Shown: positions 34,762 to 46,286, counted from the stretch's first letter. The stretch is 64,000 bases of DNA from Salinivibrio sharmensis (GCF_001995985.1 NZ_MUFC01000002.1:255119-319118), one strand, 5' to 3'. A program made the numbers and translations. The notes: generated by a model not told the origin, from the letters alone.

Positions 34762-35490
34762 ATGGCTACTGTTTCAATGCGCGACATGCTCAAGGCGGGC
34801 GTACACTTCGGTCACCAAACCCGTTACTGGAACCCAAAAATGAAGCCTTTCATCTTTGGTTCACGTAACAAGGTGCACATCATCAACCTTGAGAAAACTG
34901 TACCAATGTTTAACGATGCTTTGGCTGAACTGTCAAAAATCGGTGAGCGTAAAGGTAAAGTCCTGTTCGTTGGTACGAAGCGCGCAGCAAGCGAAGCGGT
35001 AAAAGCGGCAGCAGAAAACTGCGAGCAGTTTTATGTCAGCAACCGTTGGTTGGGCGGCATGCTCACTAACTGGAAAACCGTTCGTACGTCAATCAAGCGT
35101 CTGAAAGACCTGGAAACTCAGTCTACTGACGGTACGTTTGAGAAGCTGACCAAGAAAGAAGCACTGATGTACACCCGTGAGATGGAAAAGCTCGACAAAT
35201 CACTGGGTGGTATCAAGAACATGAACGGCCTGCCTGATGCAATGTTCGTTATCGATGCGGATCACGAGCACATTGCCATCAAAGAAGCGAACAACCTGGG
35301 TATCCCAGTATTTGCAGTGGTAGATACTAACTCTAACCCAGACGGCGTTGACCACGTTATTCCAGGTAACGATGACGCGATCCGCGCTATTCAGCTTTAC
35401 CTGAATGCCGCGTCTGACGCTTACAAAGAAGGCCGTAGCCAAGACATCGTTGCGCAAGCAGAAGACGAGCTGGTTGAAGTCGCTGAATAA
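34762..35490 (+). CDS. rpsB: 30S ribosomal protein S2
   Basis: 242 aa, normal length. It starts [20 protein letters not shown] and carries the S2 signatures [20 protein letters not shown] and [15 protein letters not shown]. It binds the back of the 30S head-body junction and is assembled late with S1. AGAGGAAATT precedes the ATG. Codon use is strongly biased, as for ribosomal genes. A hairpin in the gap to tsf can attenuate read-through. Confidence 0.98.
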   Translation: MATVSMRDMLKAGVHFGHQTRYWNPKMKPFIFGSRNKVHIINLEKTVPMFNDALAELSKIGERKGKVLFVGTKRAASEAVKAAAENCEQFYVSNRWLGGMLTNWKTVRTSIKRLKDLETQSTDGTFEKLTKKEALMYTREMEKLDKSLGGIKNMNGLPDAMFVIDADHEHIAIKEANNLGIPVFAVVDTNSNPDGVDHVIPGNDDAIRAIQLYLNAASDAYKEGRSQDIVAQAEDELVEVAE

Positions 35491-35562
35491 GACGACAGCT
35501 CCTTGTGAGCGTTCTTAGCCATCAGCGTGTCATCTTTCATGCTGTAAGCTAAGTATGGTTAG

Positions 35563-35591
35563 CAGGGGCCGATTTCGGGCCCCTGTTTTTT
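35563..35591 (+). terminator. Attenuator/terminator between rpsB and tsf
   Basis: CAGGGGCC / GGCCCCTG with a seven-base loop followed by six T. It lies inside an operon that is co-transcribed in E. coli, so partial read-through is likely. Confidence 0.82.
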
Positions 35592-35622
35592 ACCCAAATA
35601 GTTTCGAATCGAGGATTGAACA

Positions 35623-36465
35623 ATGGCAACTGTTACCGCTGCCCTGGTTAAAGAACTTCGCGAGCGCACTGGCGCTGGCATGATGGAATGTAAAAAAGCA
35701 CTGGTTGAAGCAAACGCGGATATCGAAGTAGCAATCGAGAACATGCGTAAGAGCGGTGCGGCAAAAGCAGCGAAAAAAGCTGGCCGTGTTGCAGCTGAAG
35801 GCGTGATCCTAGTAAAAGAAAACGAAGGTAAAGCAGCGATCGTTGAGATCAACTGTGAAACTGACTTCGTTGCAAAAGACGCTAACTTCGCTGCATTTGC
35901 TGACCAAGTTGCTGAAACTGCATTGGCTGAAGGCCTTGACATCGACGCGCTGAAAGAGAAATTTGAGCAGCAGCGTGCTGAGCTAGTAGCGAAAATCGGT
36001 GAAAACATGGACATCCGCCGTGTTTCATTCATCGAAGGCGAGAAAGTTGGCTCATACCGCCACGGCGGCCGCATTGGTGTTATCGTTGCAGCGAAAGCTG
36101 ACGAAGAAACCATCAAGCACGTGGCTATGCACATCGCCGCGTCTAAGCCTGACTATGTTAACCCTGAAGATGTTCCTGCCGACGTGGTAGAGAAAGAGAA
36201 GCAAATTCAGGTTGATATCGCAATGGAATCTGGCAAGCCTGCTGAGATCGCAGAGAAAATGGTTGCTGGTCGCATGAAGAAATTCACCGGTGAAATCTCT
36301 CTGACGGGTCAAGCATTTGTGATGGACCCATCACAAACTGTAGGTCAAATGCTGAAAGAAAAAGGTGCCGAAGTGACTGACTTCATCCGTTTTGAAGTTG
36401 GCGAAGGCATCGAGAAAGAAGAAGTAGACTTTGCTGCAGAAGTTGCTGCAGCGCAACAAAGCTAA
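35623..36465 (+). CDS. tsf: Elongation factor Ts
   Basis: 280 aa guanine-nucleotide exchange factor for EF-Tu. It begins [20 protein letters not shown] and has the [10 protein letters not shown] block that contacts EF-Tu. The length fits E. coli (283). It follows rpsB by 132 bases. Confidence 0.98.
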   Translation: MATVTAALVKELRERTGAGMMECKKALVEANADIEVAIENMRKSGAAKAAKKAGRVAAEGVILVKENEGKAAIVEINCETDFVAKDANFAAFADQVAETALAEGLDIDALKEKFEQQRAELVAKIGENMDIRRVSFIEGEKVGSYRHGGRIGVIVAAKADEETIKHVAMHIAASKPDYVNPEDVPADVVEKEKQIQVDIAMESGKPAEIAEKMVAGRMKKFTGEISLTGQAFVMDPSQTVGQMLKEKGAEVTDFIRFEVGEGIEKEEVDFAAEVAAAQQS

Positions 36466-36477
36466 TTTTTCTGACTC

Positions 36478-36502
36478 AGACCGCGGTGCTCGCCGCGGTC
36501 TT
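36478..36502 (+). terminator. Hairpin after tsf
   Basis: AGACCGCGG / CCGCGGTCT with a six-base loop directly follows tsf. The tail has only two T, so termination may be partial. Confidence 0.55.
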
Positions 36503-36547
36503 CCATAACCTTCTTCCCTAATGAGTGCCTAATTGAAAGGTAGTGAA

Positions 36548-37276
36548 ATGACTACAAATCCTAAGCCAGCTTATCAACGAATTTTACTTAAACTTAGCGG
36601 TGAAGCCCTGCAGGGCGATGATGGATTCGGGATTGATCCCGCCGTGCTAGATCGCATGGCACAAGAAATCAAAGAACTGGTCGAGCTGGGTGTTCAGGTA
36701 GGATTGGTTATAGGCGGTGGTAATCTATTCCGGGGTGCTGGCCTTGCTGAGGCGGGAATGAACCGTGTTGTGGGCGATCACATGGGTATGTTAGCCACCG
36801 TAATGAACGGCTTGGCGATGCGTGACGCACTTCATCGTGCCTATGTGAACGCGCGAGTGATGTCCGCCATTCCTCTTAATGGTGTGTGTGACAGCTACAA
36901 TTGGGCAGAGGCCATTAGCCAACTTCGTAACGGTCGCGTGGTGATATTCTCTGCAGGAACGGGTAACCCCTTCTTCACCACGGATTCTGCCGCATGTTTA
37001 CGCGGTATTGAAATAGAATCCGATGTGGTCATCAAAGCAACCAAGGTTGATGGCGTATACAGTGACGACCCAACTAAAAACCCAGATGCAACACTTTACG
37101 ACTCGCTGACATATCAAGATGTTTTAGAAAAAGAGTTGAAAGTAATGGATTTGGCCGCATTTACCTTAGCACGCGATCATAAACTGCCGCTTCGTGTCTT
37201 TAACATGAACAAGCCAGGTGCGTTACGCCGTGTCGTGATGGGAGAGGCAGAAGGCACGTTGATCACTAACAGCTAA
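36548..37276 (+). CDS. pyrH: UMP kinase
   Basis: 242 aa hexameric enzyme of the amino-acid kinase fold. It phosphorylates UMP to UDP, and in E. coli is activated by GTP and inhibited by UTP. The start is the ATG at 36548 with AAAGG seven bases upstream; the upstream TTG lacks a site. Motifs are LLKLSGEAL near the N-terminus and [13 protein letters not shown] at about 60. It precedes frr, as in E. coli. Confidence 0.97.
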   Translation: MTTNPKPAYQRILLKLSGEALQGDDGFGIDPAVLDRMAQEIKELVELGVQVGLVIGGGNLFRGAGLAEAGMNRVVGDHMGMLATVMNGLAMRDALHRAYVNARVMSAIPLNGVCDSYNWAEAISQLRNGRVVIFSAGTGNPFFTTDSAACLRGIEIESDVVIKATKVDGVYSDDPTKNPDATLYDSLTYQDVLEKELKVMDLAAFTLARDHKLPLRVFNMNKPGALRRVVMGEAEGTLITNS

Positions 37277-37329
37277 GCCGTTATTGCTGGCATAATCTTA
37301 CAAACTTATTCAATCGCAAGGATATTCCC

Positions 37330-37887
37330 GTGATTAATGACATAAAAGACGACGCGAAAGCGCGTATGGATAAAAGCGTCGACGCGCTAAAACACACGCT
37401 AGGTAAACTGCGTACAGGCCGCGCTCACCCAAGCTTGCTTGAAGGGATCACGGTCGAGTACTACGGTGCACCAACCCCCTTGAACCAGCTCGCTTCTATC
37501 GTCGCGGAAGATGCGCGTACGTTGGCCATCAGTGTATACGACAAGCAAGTGACACAAGCGGTTGAAAAAGCCATTATGACCTCAGACTTGGGCCTTAACC
37601 CAGCGTCTGCGGGCACAGTGATCCGTGTTCCTTTGCCACCGCTGACCGAAGAGCGTCGTAAAGACATGGTGAAAGTGGTACGTGCCGAAGGCGAGCAAGG
37701 CCGTGTGGCAATCCGTAATATCCGCCGTGATGCCAACAACGAACTTAAAGCGCTGCTCAAAGACAAAGAAATCTCTGAAGATGATGAGCGTCGCGCACAA
37801 GATGACATTCAAAAGTTGACCGATGAAGCGGTCAAGAATGTTGATGCACTTCTTGATGCAAAAGAAAAAGAGTTGATGGAAGTCTAA
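37330..37887 (+). CDS. frr: Ribosome recycling factor
   Basis: 185 aa. With EF-G it splits post-termination ribosomes. The start is GTG with AAGGA seven bases upstream, the same rare start used in E. coli frr. Conserved blocks are [20 protein letters not shown] and [16 protein letters not shown]. It is 53 bases after pyrH. Confidence 0.97.
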   Translation: MINDIKDDAKARMDKSVDALKHTLGKLRTGRAHPSLLEGITVEYYGAPTPLNQLASIVAEDARTLAISVYDKQVTQAVEKAIMTSDLGLNPASAGTVIRVPLPPLTEERRKDMVKVVRAEGEQGRVAIRNIRRDANNELKALLKDKEISEDDERRAQDDIQKLTDEAVKNVDALLDAKEKELMEV

Positions 37888-37914
37888 ATCTCATTAGACT
37901 TTACCGCCGATGCT

Positions 37915-37945
37915 AAAGCGCTGTGCGTGCAGTACAGCGCTTTTT
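37915..37945 (+). terminator. Intrinsic terminator after frr
   Basis: AAAGCGCTGT / ACAGCGCTTT with a nine-base loop followed by five T. It separates frr from uppS. Confidence 0.75.
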
Positions 37946-37962
37946 ATTTGCCAAGGAGAAAC

Positions 37963-38733
37963 ATGAGTTCCCAGTCTCTTGATGCGCAGCTCGAATCTGC
38001 CGCTTTACCGCAGCACATTGCCGTAATCATGGATGGCAATGGGCGTTGGGCTAAGGCGCGCGGTAAAGCCCGTGTGTTTGGGCACAAAGCGGGTGTAAAG
38101 GCGGTGCGTAAAACGGTGAAAGCGGCGTCTGAACTTGGGGTTAAAGCCCTGACGTTATTTGCATTCAGCAGTGAGAACTGGCGTCGTCCTGAAGATGAAG
38201 TCAGCGTATTGATGGAGCTGTTTATCAATGTGCTTTCTCGTGAAGTCAAACGGCTAGACAGTCACGGGGTACAACTACGCATCATCGGTGATACGTCTCG
38301 CTTTAGTCCGTCCCTGCAAACCAAAATCGCCGAAGCCGAAGCACTGACGGCCGACAATGACCGCTTAGTGCTCAATATTGCTGCTAATTATGGCGGGCAG
38401 TGGGATATTACCCAGGCAACACGCCGAGTGGCCGAAGAAGTTGCCGCAGGGCAGTTGCAACCGAACGATATCGGTGAGCAAGATATTGCACGCCATTTGA
38501 TGCTGGCTGACTTACCGGATGTGGATTTGATGATCCGTACCAGTGGAGAATGCCGCATCAGTAATTTTATTTTATGGCAAGCCGCTTATGCCGAACTGTG
38601 TTTTACCGAGCAGTATTGGCCGGACTTCAACGAACAGAGTTTGTATGATGCTGTGGCTTGGTACGTCAACCGAGAACGACGGTTTGGCTGCACGGGCGAG
38701 CAAATTAAAGCCATGATAACCACGGATAAGTAA
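37963..38733 (+). CDS. uppS: Undecaprenyl diphosphate synthase
   Basis: 256 aa cis-prenyltransferase that adds eight isopentenyl units to farnesyl-PP to make the lipid carrier for cell wall and O-antigen. The start is the ATG at 37963 with AAGGAG seven bases upstream. The catalytic Asp is in [16 protein letters not shown]; further conserved segments are [15 protein letters not shown] and [13 protein letters not shown]. It is cytoplasmic and membrane-associated. It precedes cdsA. Confidence 0.97.
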   Translation: MSSQSLDAQLESAALPQHIAVIMDGNGRWAKARGKARVFGHKAGVKAVRKTVKAASELGVKALTLFAFSSENWRRPEDEVSVLMELFINVLSREVKRLDSHGVQLRIIGDTSRFSPSLQTKIAEAEALTADNDRLVLNIAANYGGQWDITQATRRVAEEVAAGQLQPNDIGEQDIARHLMLADLPDVDLMIRTSGECRISNFILWQAAYAELCFTEQYWPDFNEQSLYDAVAWYVNRERRFGCTGEQIKAMITTDK

Positions 38734-38748
38734 CCACGAGGAATCAGT

Positions 38749-39600
38749 TTGCTCAAACAACGAGTTTTAACCGCGGCCTTTTTAGTCCCGTTAGTGGTCG
38801 CGGGCGTCTTCTACTTACCGTTTCCTGCCTTTGTGGCAGCGATAGCGGTCGTCACGCTTATTGGACTTTGGGAGTGGACGCAATTTGTTTCAGCGTCGTC
38901 ACGCCTGCTTACTTTTATCATTCCCGCTGCTGCGTTAGCACTGTCTCTGTTTGCTCTCCCTTTTGACGCCATGGCATTGGGACACGTACGTTTACCGCCT
39001 TTTGCGGTTGCCGCCACGGGGGCTGCTTGGTGGCTGTTTGCGACTGTCCTCGTACTCGCATTCCCGCGCTCAGGCAGCTATTGGACTCACAGCAAACTAC
39101 TTCGCCTGATGTTTGGCCTGCTCACCATGCTGCCGTTTATGTGGAGTGTGTTGTTACTGCGCGCTGCGGATTACCAATTCTCCACTTATTACGGCGCGAA
39201 ATTAGTACTGCTGGTGTTTGTGCTGGTTTGGTGCGCGGATAGCGGTGCTTACTTTGCCGGAAAGAAATTTGGCAAACACAAAATGGCACCGGCGGTGAGC
39301 CCAAATAAAACCTTAGAGGGGTTGCTTGGTGGACTGTTAGCGGCGGTAGGGGTGACCTGGCTTGGTGCCTACGCCTTAGAGCTTCATTTTGCCAACCTTG
39401 GGGTATTGTTAGCTATTGCAATGGTGACTGCTTTAGCCTCGGTGTTGGGAGATCTTGCTGAAAGCATGTTTAAGCGTGTGGCAGGGGTCAAAGACAGTGG
39501 TAACCTGCTGCCCGGTCATGGCGGCATTCTTGATCGTATTGACAGTTTGACAGCCGCATTCCCCGTTTTTACCGTGTTGTATTTCGCGTTTGCGAATTAA
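38749..39600 (+). CDS. cdsA: Phosphatidate cytidylyltransferase
   Basis: 283 aa polytopic inner-membrane enzyme that makes CDP-diacylglycerol from phosphatidate and CTP, the branch point of phospholipid synthesis. The start is TTG, supported by GAGGA six bases upstream. Many membrane helices are visible, and the C-terminal signature GILDRIDSLTAAFPVF and the block DSGAYFAGKKFGKHKM are present. It is 15 bases after uppS. Confidence 0.95.
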   Translation: MLKQRVLTAAFLVPLVVAGVFYLPFPAFVAAIAVVTLIGLWEWTQFVSASSRLLTFIIPAAALALSLFALPFDAMALGHVRLPPFAVAATGAAWWLFATVLVLAFPRSGSYWTHSKLLRLMFGLLTMLPFMWSVLLLRAADYQFSTYYGAKLVLLVFVLVWCADSGAYFAGKKFGKHKMAPAVSPNKTLEGLLGGLLAAVGVTWLGAYALELHFANLGVLLAIAMVTALASVLGDLAESMFKRVAGVKDSGNLLPGHGGILDRIDSLTAAFPVFTVLYFAFAN

Positions 39601-39618
39601 GTGAAACGAGTCGTTTGC

Positions 39619-40815
39619 ATGCAAAAAATTACCGTGTTAGGCGCGACAGGTTCGATTGGTACCAGCACATTGAAAGTGGTGGCAGCGAACCCTGAGCAGT
39701 ATGACGTAACGGCATTGGCGGCTCATACCAATGTTGAAAAAATGATCGCCTTGTGTCTGCGTTGGCAGCCTGCTTACGCCGCGATGGCGGATGAAGGTGC
39801 AGCGCATCAACTGAGCAAAGCGCTTGCAGAAAAAGGGCTGCGCACCGAAGTGCTTGGCGGCACCGAGAGCCTGTGCCATCTCGCGTCGCTACCAGACGTT
39901 GATATGGTGATGGCAGCCGTTGTTGGCTCGGCGGGGTTACCCTCGACCATGGCCGCTGTGAAGGCGGGCAAGCGTGTGCTACTTGCCAATAAGGAGGCCT
40001 TGGTAATGTCAGGGCAGTTCTTTATTGATGCTGTACACCAGTATGGTGCCGAGCTGTTGCCGATTGATAGCGAACACAATGCCATTTTTCAATGCTTGCC
40101 TCACGCGGTACAGCAAGCGCCTGGACGTTGCGATCTTAACGCAGCAGGCGTGAGCAAAATTTTATTAACGGGATCGGGCGGCCCATTTCGCTATCGCGAT
40201 CCGGATAGCTTGGCGGCCGTCAGTATCGAAGAAGCGGTCGCGCATCCCAACTGGTCGATGGGGCCGAAAATCTCAGTCGATTCAGCCACCATGATGAATA
40301 AAGGGCTGGAGTACATTGAAGCGCGCTGGTTATTCAACGCTAAGCCTGACCAGCTAGAGGTGGTCATTCATCCTCAGTCAGTGATCCACTCCATGGTGCA
40401 GATGTGCGACGGCTCGGTGTTAGCACAATTAGGAACACCGGACATGTGTACCCCCATTGCGCATGCGATGGGATACCCCGAACGTATACAAGCACCTGTC
40501 GCGCCGCTCGATTTTACCCAAATTGGTGAATTTACCTTTATGGCACCTGATGCACGACGTTATCCGTGCTTATCGCTCGCCATGGCAGCGTGTGAGCAAG
40601 GGCAGGCGGCAACGACAAGTTTGAACGCGGCCAATGAACAAGCCGTAGCGGCCTTCTTGGCAGGAAAAGTCGGATTTATGGATATTGCTCGCATCAATGA
40701 GCAGGTGATGACTCAGTTATCGCTCCCAACCCCAACAAGCTTGGATTGCTTATTTGAGCTGGATAGAATAGCGCGCATGACTGCGGATGAGCAGATTGCT
40801 AAGGTGGCACAATGA
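39619..40815 (+). CDS. dxr: 1-Deoxy-D-xylulose 5-phosphate reductoisomerase
   Basis: 398 aa NADPH enzyme (IspC), the committed step of the MEP isoprenoid pathway. The start is the ATG at 39619, giving the E. coli length; the GTG at 39601 has no ribosome site. Motifs are [15 protein letters not shown] (NADPH), [11 protein letters not shown] (metal and substrate) and [13 protein letters not shown]. In E. coli dxr precedes uppS-cdsA; here it follows cdsA, the order found in Vibrio. Its end overlaps rseP by four bases. Confidence 0.97.
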   Translation: MQKITVLGATGSIGTSTLKVVAANPEQYDVTALAAHTNVEKMIALCLRWQPAYAAMADEGAAHQLSKALAEKGLRTEVLGGTESLCHLASLPDVDMVMAAVVGSAGLPSTMAAVKAGKRVLLANKEALVMSGQFFIDAVHQYGAELLPIDSEHNAIFQCLPHAVQQAPGRCDLNAAGVSKILLTGSGGPFRYRDPDSLAAVSIEEAVAHPNWSMGPKISVDSATMMNKGLEYIEARWLFNAKPDQLEVVIHPQSVIHSMVQMCDGSVLAQLGTPDMCTPIAHAMGYPERIQAPVAPLDFTQIGEFTFMAPDARRYPCLSLAMAACEQGQAATTSLNAANEQAVAAFLAGKVGFMDIARINEQVMTQLSLPTPTSLDCLFELDRIARMTADEQIAKVAQ

Positions 40816-42167
40816 GCGGTTTTCTATGGAATGCAGCGGCGTTTATCGTCGCACTGGGAATACTGGTAGCGATTCATGAGTTTGGCCATTTCTGGGTCGC
40901 TCGCCGTTGTGGGGTGAAAGTAGAGCGCTTTTCCATTGGGTTTGGCCGCGCACTGTGGCGGAAATATGGAAAGGATGGCACTGAATACGTGATTGCCGCT
41001 ATCCCACTTGGCGGCTATGTCAAAATGTTGGACGAACGTATTGAGACGGTGCCAGAGGCGGATAAACCCCTGGCCTTTAACAACCAACCTTTATGGCAGC
41101 GTAGCGCGATTGTCGCCGCAGGCCCCATTGCTAACTTCGTATTCGCCGTTTTTGCTTACTGGCTGGTGATGATGATAGGTGTGCCTGCGGTAAAGCCAGT
41201 GATTGGTGAAATTGCGCCCAACTCGATCGCAGCGGAAGCGGGAATTGAGTCAGGGACGGAACTAACCCAAGTTTCAGGCGTCGAAACCGCTGATTGGCAA
41301 GCTGTTAATTTTGCATTGATCGGCCATATCGGTGATGAGAGCATGACGCTCACCGCTAAACCGACGCCCACATCCAGTTATGCCAGAGATTATCAACTGG
41401 ATTTAGACCAATGGCAGTTTAATCCAGAAAAGCAATCGCCTCTGACGACATTAGGGATCACGCCTTATCGCCCTGCGATAACGTTATCGATCGCGCAAGT
41501 GATAGAGGGAAGCGCGGCAGAGCAAGCGGGTCTCAAGCAAGGCGACAAAATTATTGCCGTGGGTGACACGGAGCTGTCGTCATGGCAGCGCCTGGTCGAG
41601 GTGATTAAAGCTAGTCCGAATCAGTCTTTGTCACTGATGGTCATGCGAGAAGGACAGCGACAGTCTGTGGTGTTAACCCCTGATGCGCGCCAAGCCGATG
41701 GTACAGTGACAGGTTACGCCGGTATTGCGCCGCAAATGGAAGACTGGCCGGAGTCATACCGGTTCACTCAGCAATATGGGCCATTAGCCGCAATACCTGA
41801 AGCGGTACATAAAACAGGTCAAGTAATCAGTATGACGGTCAATATGATCAAAAAGCTGATTACCGGTGATGTAGGGGTGAATAACTTGAGCGGCCCTATA
41901 TCGATAGCAAAAGGCGCGGGGATGACCGCGGAGATCGGGTTGATCTCATTTTTAGGGTTTATGGCACTGATTAGCGTGAACCTGGGCATTATCAATTTAC
42001 TCCCTCTGCCCGTATTGGATGGCGGCCATTTGCTGTTCTTTGGGATTGAGGCTGTCACACGACGACCCGTTTCGGAGCGTGTGCAGGATTTTGGGTATCG
42101 AATCGGCGCTGCCGTGGTGATGATGGTAATGGCAGTGGCATTGTTTAACGACTTCGCCCGACTTTAA
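40812..42167 (+). CDS. rseP: Site-2 intramembrane zinc protease RseP
   Basis: 451 aa (E. coli 450). It cuts the anti-sigma factor RseA within the membrane to release sigma-E, and also clears signal peptides. The zinc site is [13 protein letters not shown] near the N-terminus and [10 protein letters not shown] (Asp ligand) near the C-terminus. Two periplasmic PDZ domains lie between, the second at [20 protein letters not shown]. The overlap with dxr (ATGA) suggests coupling. Confidence 0.96.
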   Translation: MSGFLWNAAAFIVALGILVAIHEFGHFWVARRCGVKVERFSIGFGRALWRKYGKDGTEYVIAAIPLGGYVKMLDERIETVPEADKPLAFNNQPLWQRSAIVAAGPIANFVFAVFAYWLVMMIGVPAVKPVIGEIAPNSIAAEAGIESGTELTQVSGVETADWQAVNFALIGHIGDESMTLTAKPTPTSSYARDYQLDLDQWQFNPEKQSPLTTLGITPYRPAITLSIAQVIEGSAAEQAGLKQGDKIIAVGDTELSSWQRLVEVIKASPNQSLSLMVMREGQRQSVVLTPDARQADGTVTGYAGIAPQMEDWPESYRFTQQYGPLAAIPEAVHKTGQVISMTVNMIKKLITGDVGVNNLSGPISIAKGAGMTAEIGLISFLGFMALISVNLGIINLLPLPVLDGGHLLFFGIEAVTRRPVSERVQDFGYRIGAAVVMMVMAVALFNDFARL

Positions 42168-42200
42168 ACGGTTAGTATTCAAGGATAAGTCAGATAGCAG

Positions 42201-44633
42201 ATGGCGATGAAAAAATTATTAATAGCGTCTCTTTTAGTAAGCAGTAGCATGGCGCATGCTGACACATTCCAAGTCAGCGATATCCGCTTTGAGGGGCTAC
42301 AACGAGTCAGTTTAGGGGCCGCTTTATTGTCGATGCCTGTACGGGTCGGCGACAAGGTAGACGATGAAGATGTCGCAGACGTCATCAATGCGCTTTTTGC
42401 CTCAGGTAACTTTGAAGATGTTCGCGTGTATCGCGATGACGATGCCCTGCTGGTCAAAGTGGTAGAGCGTCCGACCATCGCCAGTATCTCTTTTTCGGGG
42501 AACAAGGCGATCAAGAAAGAGCAGCTAAAAGAGAACCTGACATCGTCAGGCCTCCGTGTTGGCGAAGCGCTCGATCGCACCCAACTGAGCAACATCGAAA
42601 AAGGCCTCGAAGACTTTTACTACAGTGTGGGTAAGTACAGTGCGTCGGTGAAAGCCGTGGTGACACCCTTGCCGCGCAATCGTGCTGATTTGAAATTTGT
42701 CTTCACCGAGGGCGTATCGGCCAAAATTGAGCAAATTAACTTTGTCGGCAATGATGTGTTCAGTGATGAGCAGCTGCGTGATAATTTTGATTTGCGTGCC
42801 GACGTGCCGTGGTGGAACTTCCTCGCCAACGAGAAGTACCAAAAGCAAGTGCTCGCGGGTGATCTTGAAAAACTGCGCAGCTTTTATCTAAACCGTGGTT
42901 ATTTGAAGTTCCGTGTTGAATCCACACAAGTGGCGATTTCACCGGACAAAAAAGGTGTGTATATCACCTTGAACGTCAATGAAGGCGAACCGTATCAAGT
43001 GGCGGATTTGGATTTTCGTGGCGATCCACAAAATGAAGATATTTACCGCTCATTAGTCACTTTTACCCGTGGTGATACCTACAACGGTGATAAGGTGACC
43101 GCACTTGAAGAGGCGATTAAACGGCACTTGGGTGAGACAGGCTTTGCTTATCCGAAAGTGAACACGTTACCCAGCTTTGATGATGATAATCAGCAGGTGT
43201 CGTTAACGGTCAATGTTGAGCCCGGTAAGCGTATTTATGTGCGCAATGTGCGTTTTTCTGGTAACACCACCACCAAAGATGAAGTGTTACGCCGTGAAAT
43301 GCGTCAGCTTGAAGGCACTTGGCTTAACTCAAAAGCGGTTACCCGTGGTAAAGAGCGTCTAAGTCGTACCGGCTTTTTCCAGAACGTGGAAGTGGATACC
43401 CAGCGGGTACCCGGCACGGATGATCAAGTCGACGTTAACTATAAGGTTAAAGAAGCTAACTCAGGCAGCATCAACTTTGGTATCGGTTATGGTACGGAGT
43501 CAGGTGCGAGCTTACAGCTCGGCTTACAGCAAGATAACTTTGCTGGTACGGGGAACCGCTTTGGCATTAATGCCATGGTTAACGACTATCGCAAGAACCT
43601 GACGCTTGAGTACCGTGACCCTTATTTTACCCTCGACGGTGTCAGCCTGGGCGGTAAGGTATTCTATAACGAATTTGAAGCGCGCGACGCCAACATCGTT
43701 GAGTACACCAACCAAAGTTACGGCACCAACCTTACATGGGGTTTTTGGACCGACGAACTGAACTCAATTGATTTCTCGCTCGGTTACACCCACAACAAGA
43801 TTGAGAACCTCGGTAGCTATTATCAAATTGATAAGTTCTTGGAGCTTCATCAAGATAACCTCAACCACAATGAGGGGTTGGAAGTTGACGACTTTGATAT
43901 GTCGGTATCCTGGACGCGCAACAACCTCAACCGCGGCTATTTCCCAACCGCGGGTAACTACCAACGGGCATCGTATCGGATGACGGTACCTGGCTCGGAC
44001 GTGCAGTACTTTAAAATGCAGTACGATATCCGCCAGTATGTACCGCTGACACAAGAGCACGAGTTTACGCTGTTGATGCGTGGCCGACTTGCGTATGGTA
44101 ACGGTTATGGCCAAACCAATGGCCAAGATCATATGCTGCCGTTTTATGAAAACTATTATGCCGGTGGCTTCTCGTCACTGCGCGGCTTCCGCTCGAACTC
44201 GGTGGGACCGAAAGCGGTGTATGAGAACGGTGGTTCCACGCAGCCTGGTAGTGACGATGTTGAGAAGAATGAAGGGGACTACGGATCGTCAGATTCCGTC
44301 GGCGGTAACGCCATGGCACGCGCCAGTGCCGAGTTGATTGTGCCAACACCGTTTGCTTCAGAGGAAGCGCGCGAACAAATCCGTACCAGTGTGTTTATCG
44401 ATGCCGCTTCTGTATGGGACACCGAGTATGATGTATCCGCTGCTGCTGATTATAGTGGCCGGGATAATATTAAGGATTACTCAGATCCCTCCAATATCAG
44501 TGCCTCTTACGGCATGGCATTGCAGTGGATGTCCCCGATGGCACCTTTGGTATTTTCCATCGCAAAACCTATTACAAGCCAGCCTGGCGACGATGAAGAG
44601 TTCTTTACCTTCACGATCGGGCGCACATTCTGA
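42201..44633 (+). CDS. bamA: Outer membrane protein assembly factor BamA
   Basis: 810 aa with a signal peptide (MKKLLIASLLVSSSMAHA), five POTRA domains (about 23-420) and a 16-strand beta-barrel. It inserts beta-barrel proteins in the outer membrane with BamB-E. Conserved features include RFEGLQRVSLGAALLSMPV, the KDEVLRREMRQLEG block, and the loop-6 motif SLRGF, where E. coli has VRGF. The start could be the ATG at 42201 or at 42207. It lies between rseP and skp as in E. coli. Confidence 0.97.
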   Translation: MAMKKLLIASLLVSSSMAHADTFQVSDIRFEGLQRVSLGAALLSMPVRVGDKVDDEDVADVINALFASGNFEDVRVYRDDDALLVKVVERPTIASISFSGNKAIKKEQLKENLTSSGLRVGEALDRTQLSNIEKGLEDFYYSVGKYSASVKAVVTPLPRNRADLKFVFTEGVSAKIEQINFVGNDVFSDEQLRDNFDLRADVPWWNFLANEKYQKQVLAGDLEKLRSFYLNRGYLKFRVESTQVAISPDKKGVYITLNVNEGEPYQVADLDFRGDPQNEDIYRSLVTFTRGDTYNGDKVTALEEAIKRHLGETGFAYPKVNTLPSFDDDNQQVSLTVNVEPGKRIYVRNVRFSGNTTTKDEVLRREMRQLEGTWLNSKAVTRGKERLSRTGFFQNVEVDTQRVPGTDDQVDVNYKVKEANSGSINFGIGYGTESGASLQLGLQQDNFAGTGNRFGINAMVNDYRKNLTLEYRDPYFTLDGVSLGGKVFYNEFEARDANIVEYTNQSYGTNLTWGFWTDELNSIDFSLGYTHNKIENLGSYYQIDKFLELHQDNLNHNEGLEVDDFDMSVSWTRNNLNRGYFPTAGNYQRASYRMTVPGSDVQYFKMQYDIRQYVPLTQEHEFTLLMRGRLAYGNGYGQTNGQDHMLPFYENYYAGGFSSLRGFRSNSVGPKAVYENGGSTQPGSDDVEKNEGDYGSSDSVGGNAMARASAELIVPTPFASEEAREQIRTSVFIDAASVWDTEYDVSAAADYSGRDNIKDYSDPSNISASYGMALQWMSPMAPLVFSIAKPITSQPGDDEEFFTFTIGRTF

Positions 44634-44653
44634 TGATCAGAAAGGAGACTATT

Positions 44654-45163
44654 GTGAAATCATTTTTGAAAGCAGCGGGACTGAGTGTCGCGGTATTGAC
44701 GACGTCCATGTACGCATCAGCGGCTGATGCTGCACAGAAGGTGGGCTACGTATCAACCGGGGCCGTGATGTCGCAACTGGCGAAGAAAAACAACCTCAAC
44801 GAAAAACTACGCGGTGAATTTAAAGACCGCGTGGCTGAAATCGAGCGTTTGAAAGAAAAGCTCTCCGAAGGGGTAGAAAAGCTTAAGCGCAATGGTGAGT
44901 TGATGAGCGAAGACGAGCGCGTAAAACTTCAGCGCAAACTTCAATCAATGGAGTCCGATTACAAGCTGAAAGTAAAAGCACTTCAAGAAGATCAACGCAA
45001 GCGTGGTGGTCAAGAAGAGTCTAAACTGGTCAAAAAGCTGAAGACAGCGGTCGACCAAGTGGCTGAGCAAGAAGGCTATGACATGGTGATTGACGCCAAT
45101 GCCGTCTTGTACGCTAACCCAAGCGATGACTTGTCTGAAAAAGTGATCAACGCAGTTAAATAA
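44654..45163 (+). CDS. skp: Periplasmic chaperone Skp
   Basis: 169 aa with a signal peptide to about ASA. It is trimeric and holds unfolded outer-membrane proteins in the periplasm. I choose the GTG at 44654 because AAAGGAG lies seven bases upstream and it gives a clean signal peptide; an ATG at 44633 would add seven charged residues. The coiled-coil arms show Lys/Glu heptads at about 50-115. It follows bamA closely. Confidence 0.95.
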   Translation: MKSFLKAAGLSVAVLTTSMYASAADAAQKVGYVSTGAVMSQLAKKNNLNEKLRGEFKDRVAEIERLKEKLSEGVEKLKRNGELMSEDERVKLQRKLQSMESDYKLKVKALQEDQRKRGGQEESKLVKKLKTAVDQVAEQEGYDMVIDANAVLYANPSDDLSEKVINAVK

Positions 45164-45177
45164 CAGTCGAGGAGCCC

Positions 45178-46203
45178 ATGGTTTCGATTACTCTCGCTGA
45201 ATTAGCGGATAAACTGGATGCACAGCTCCACGGAGATGGCGCTGTAACGATAACCTCGCTTGCAGGGATGAATTCAGCGGGAGAAGGGCAAATTACCTTC
45301 TTATCCAGCCCTAAATATCGTAAAAATTTGTCACTATGCCGCGCCAGTGCTGTGATGCTAAAAGAAGGGGACTTGTCTTATTGTCAAGGCAATGCGCTGG
45401 TGGTGTCAGACCCGTATTTGGCTTATGCCAAAGTGGCGCAGATTCTTGACTCGACGCCTGCTTGCGCCACCGATATTGCCGCATCGGCGGTGGTCGCTGA
45501 CGATGCAGTCCTTGGAGAAGGCGTTGCCATCGGCCCTAATGCGGTGATTGAATCTGGTGCGCTTATTGGCGATGGCGTGCAAATCGGTGCAGGGTGTTTT
45601 GTTGGCAAAGGGACAAAAGTAGGCGCGCGGACCAAGCTTTGGGCGAATGTCACGCTCTATCATGAGGTAGTGATAGGGCAAGATTGCTTGATTCAAGCGG
45701 GTACCGTGATTGGTGCGGACGGGTTCGGCTATGCCAATGATAAAGGCAAGTGGGTGAAAATCCCGCAGCTTGGTCGTGTTGTGATTGGGGATCGCGTTGA
45801 AATTGGTGCGTGCACCACCATTGACCGCGGCGCATTGGATGATACGGAAATCGCCGACGGGGTGATTATCGACAACCAGTGTCAGATTGCGCATAATGTG
45901 TCGATCGGTGAGAACACGGCAATCGCCGGTGCAACCGTGATGGCAGGCAGCCTCAAAGTAGGTAAACACTGCATCATTGGTGGCGCTAGCGTGTTTAATG
46001 GCCATATGGAAATCACAGATAACGTGACCATCACGGGAATGGCGATGGTGATGCGGCCAATCACTGAGCCGGGCATGTATTCGTCCGGGATTCCGTTGCA
46101 GCCCAACCGCGAGTGGCGGAAAACAGCCGCACGTGTACTCAAGATTGATGAGATGCACAAACGGCTCAAAGAGCTGGAAAATCAGCTCGAAAAACAAGAT
46201 TAA
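45178..46203 (+). CDS. lpxD: UDP-3-O-(3-hydroxyacyl)glucosamine N-acyltransferase
   Basis: 341 aa trimeric acyltransferase, third step of lipid A synthesis. It adds a second 3-hydroxyacyl chain from ACP to the 2-amino group. The left-handed beta-helix is seen as many hexapeptide repeats ([20 protein letters not shown]), with the catalytic His in [22 protein letters not shown] precedes the ATG. Confidence 0.97.
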   Translation: MVSITLAELADKLDAQLHGDGAVTITSLAGMNSAGEGQITFLSSPKYRKNLSLCRASAVMLKEGDLSYCQGNALVVSDPYLAYAKVAQILDSTPACATDIAASAVVADDAVLGEGVAIGPNAVIESGALIGDGVQIGAGCFVGKGTKVGARTKLWANVTLYHEVVIGQDCLIQAGTVIGADGFGYANDKGKWVKIPQLGRVVIGDRVEIGACTTIDRGALDDTEIADGVIIDNQCQIAHNVSIGENTAIAGATVMAGSLKVGKHCIIGGASVFNGHMEITDNVTITGMAMVMRPITEPGMYSSGIPLQPNREWRKTAARVLKIDEMHKRLKELENQLEKQD

Positions 46204-46286
46204 CGCCGAGATGACAGGCCCGCCTTAGTAACGCGGGCCGTTTTGCGTTAATGAAGTCAGTATTGGATTTGAACGGGAATACTACC

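Noticed and set aside
35559..36134. 191-aa minus-strand frame opposite tsf
   Set aside because: Shadow frame of a highly biased gene; Ser/Ala/Phe-rich without motifs.
45406..46197. 263-aa minus-strand frame opposite lpxD
   Set aside because: Shadow of the hexapeptide-repeat codons; no ribosome site or family.
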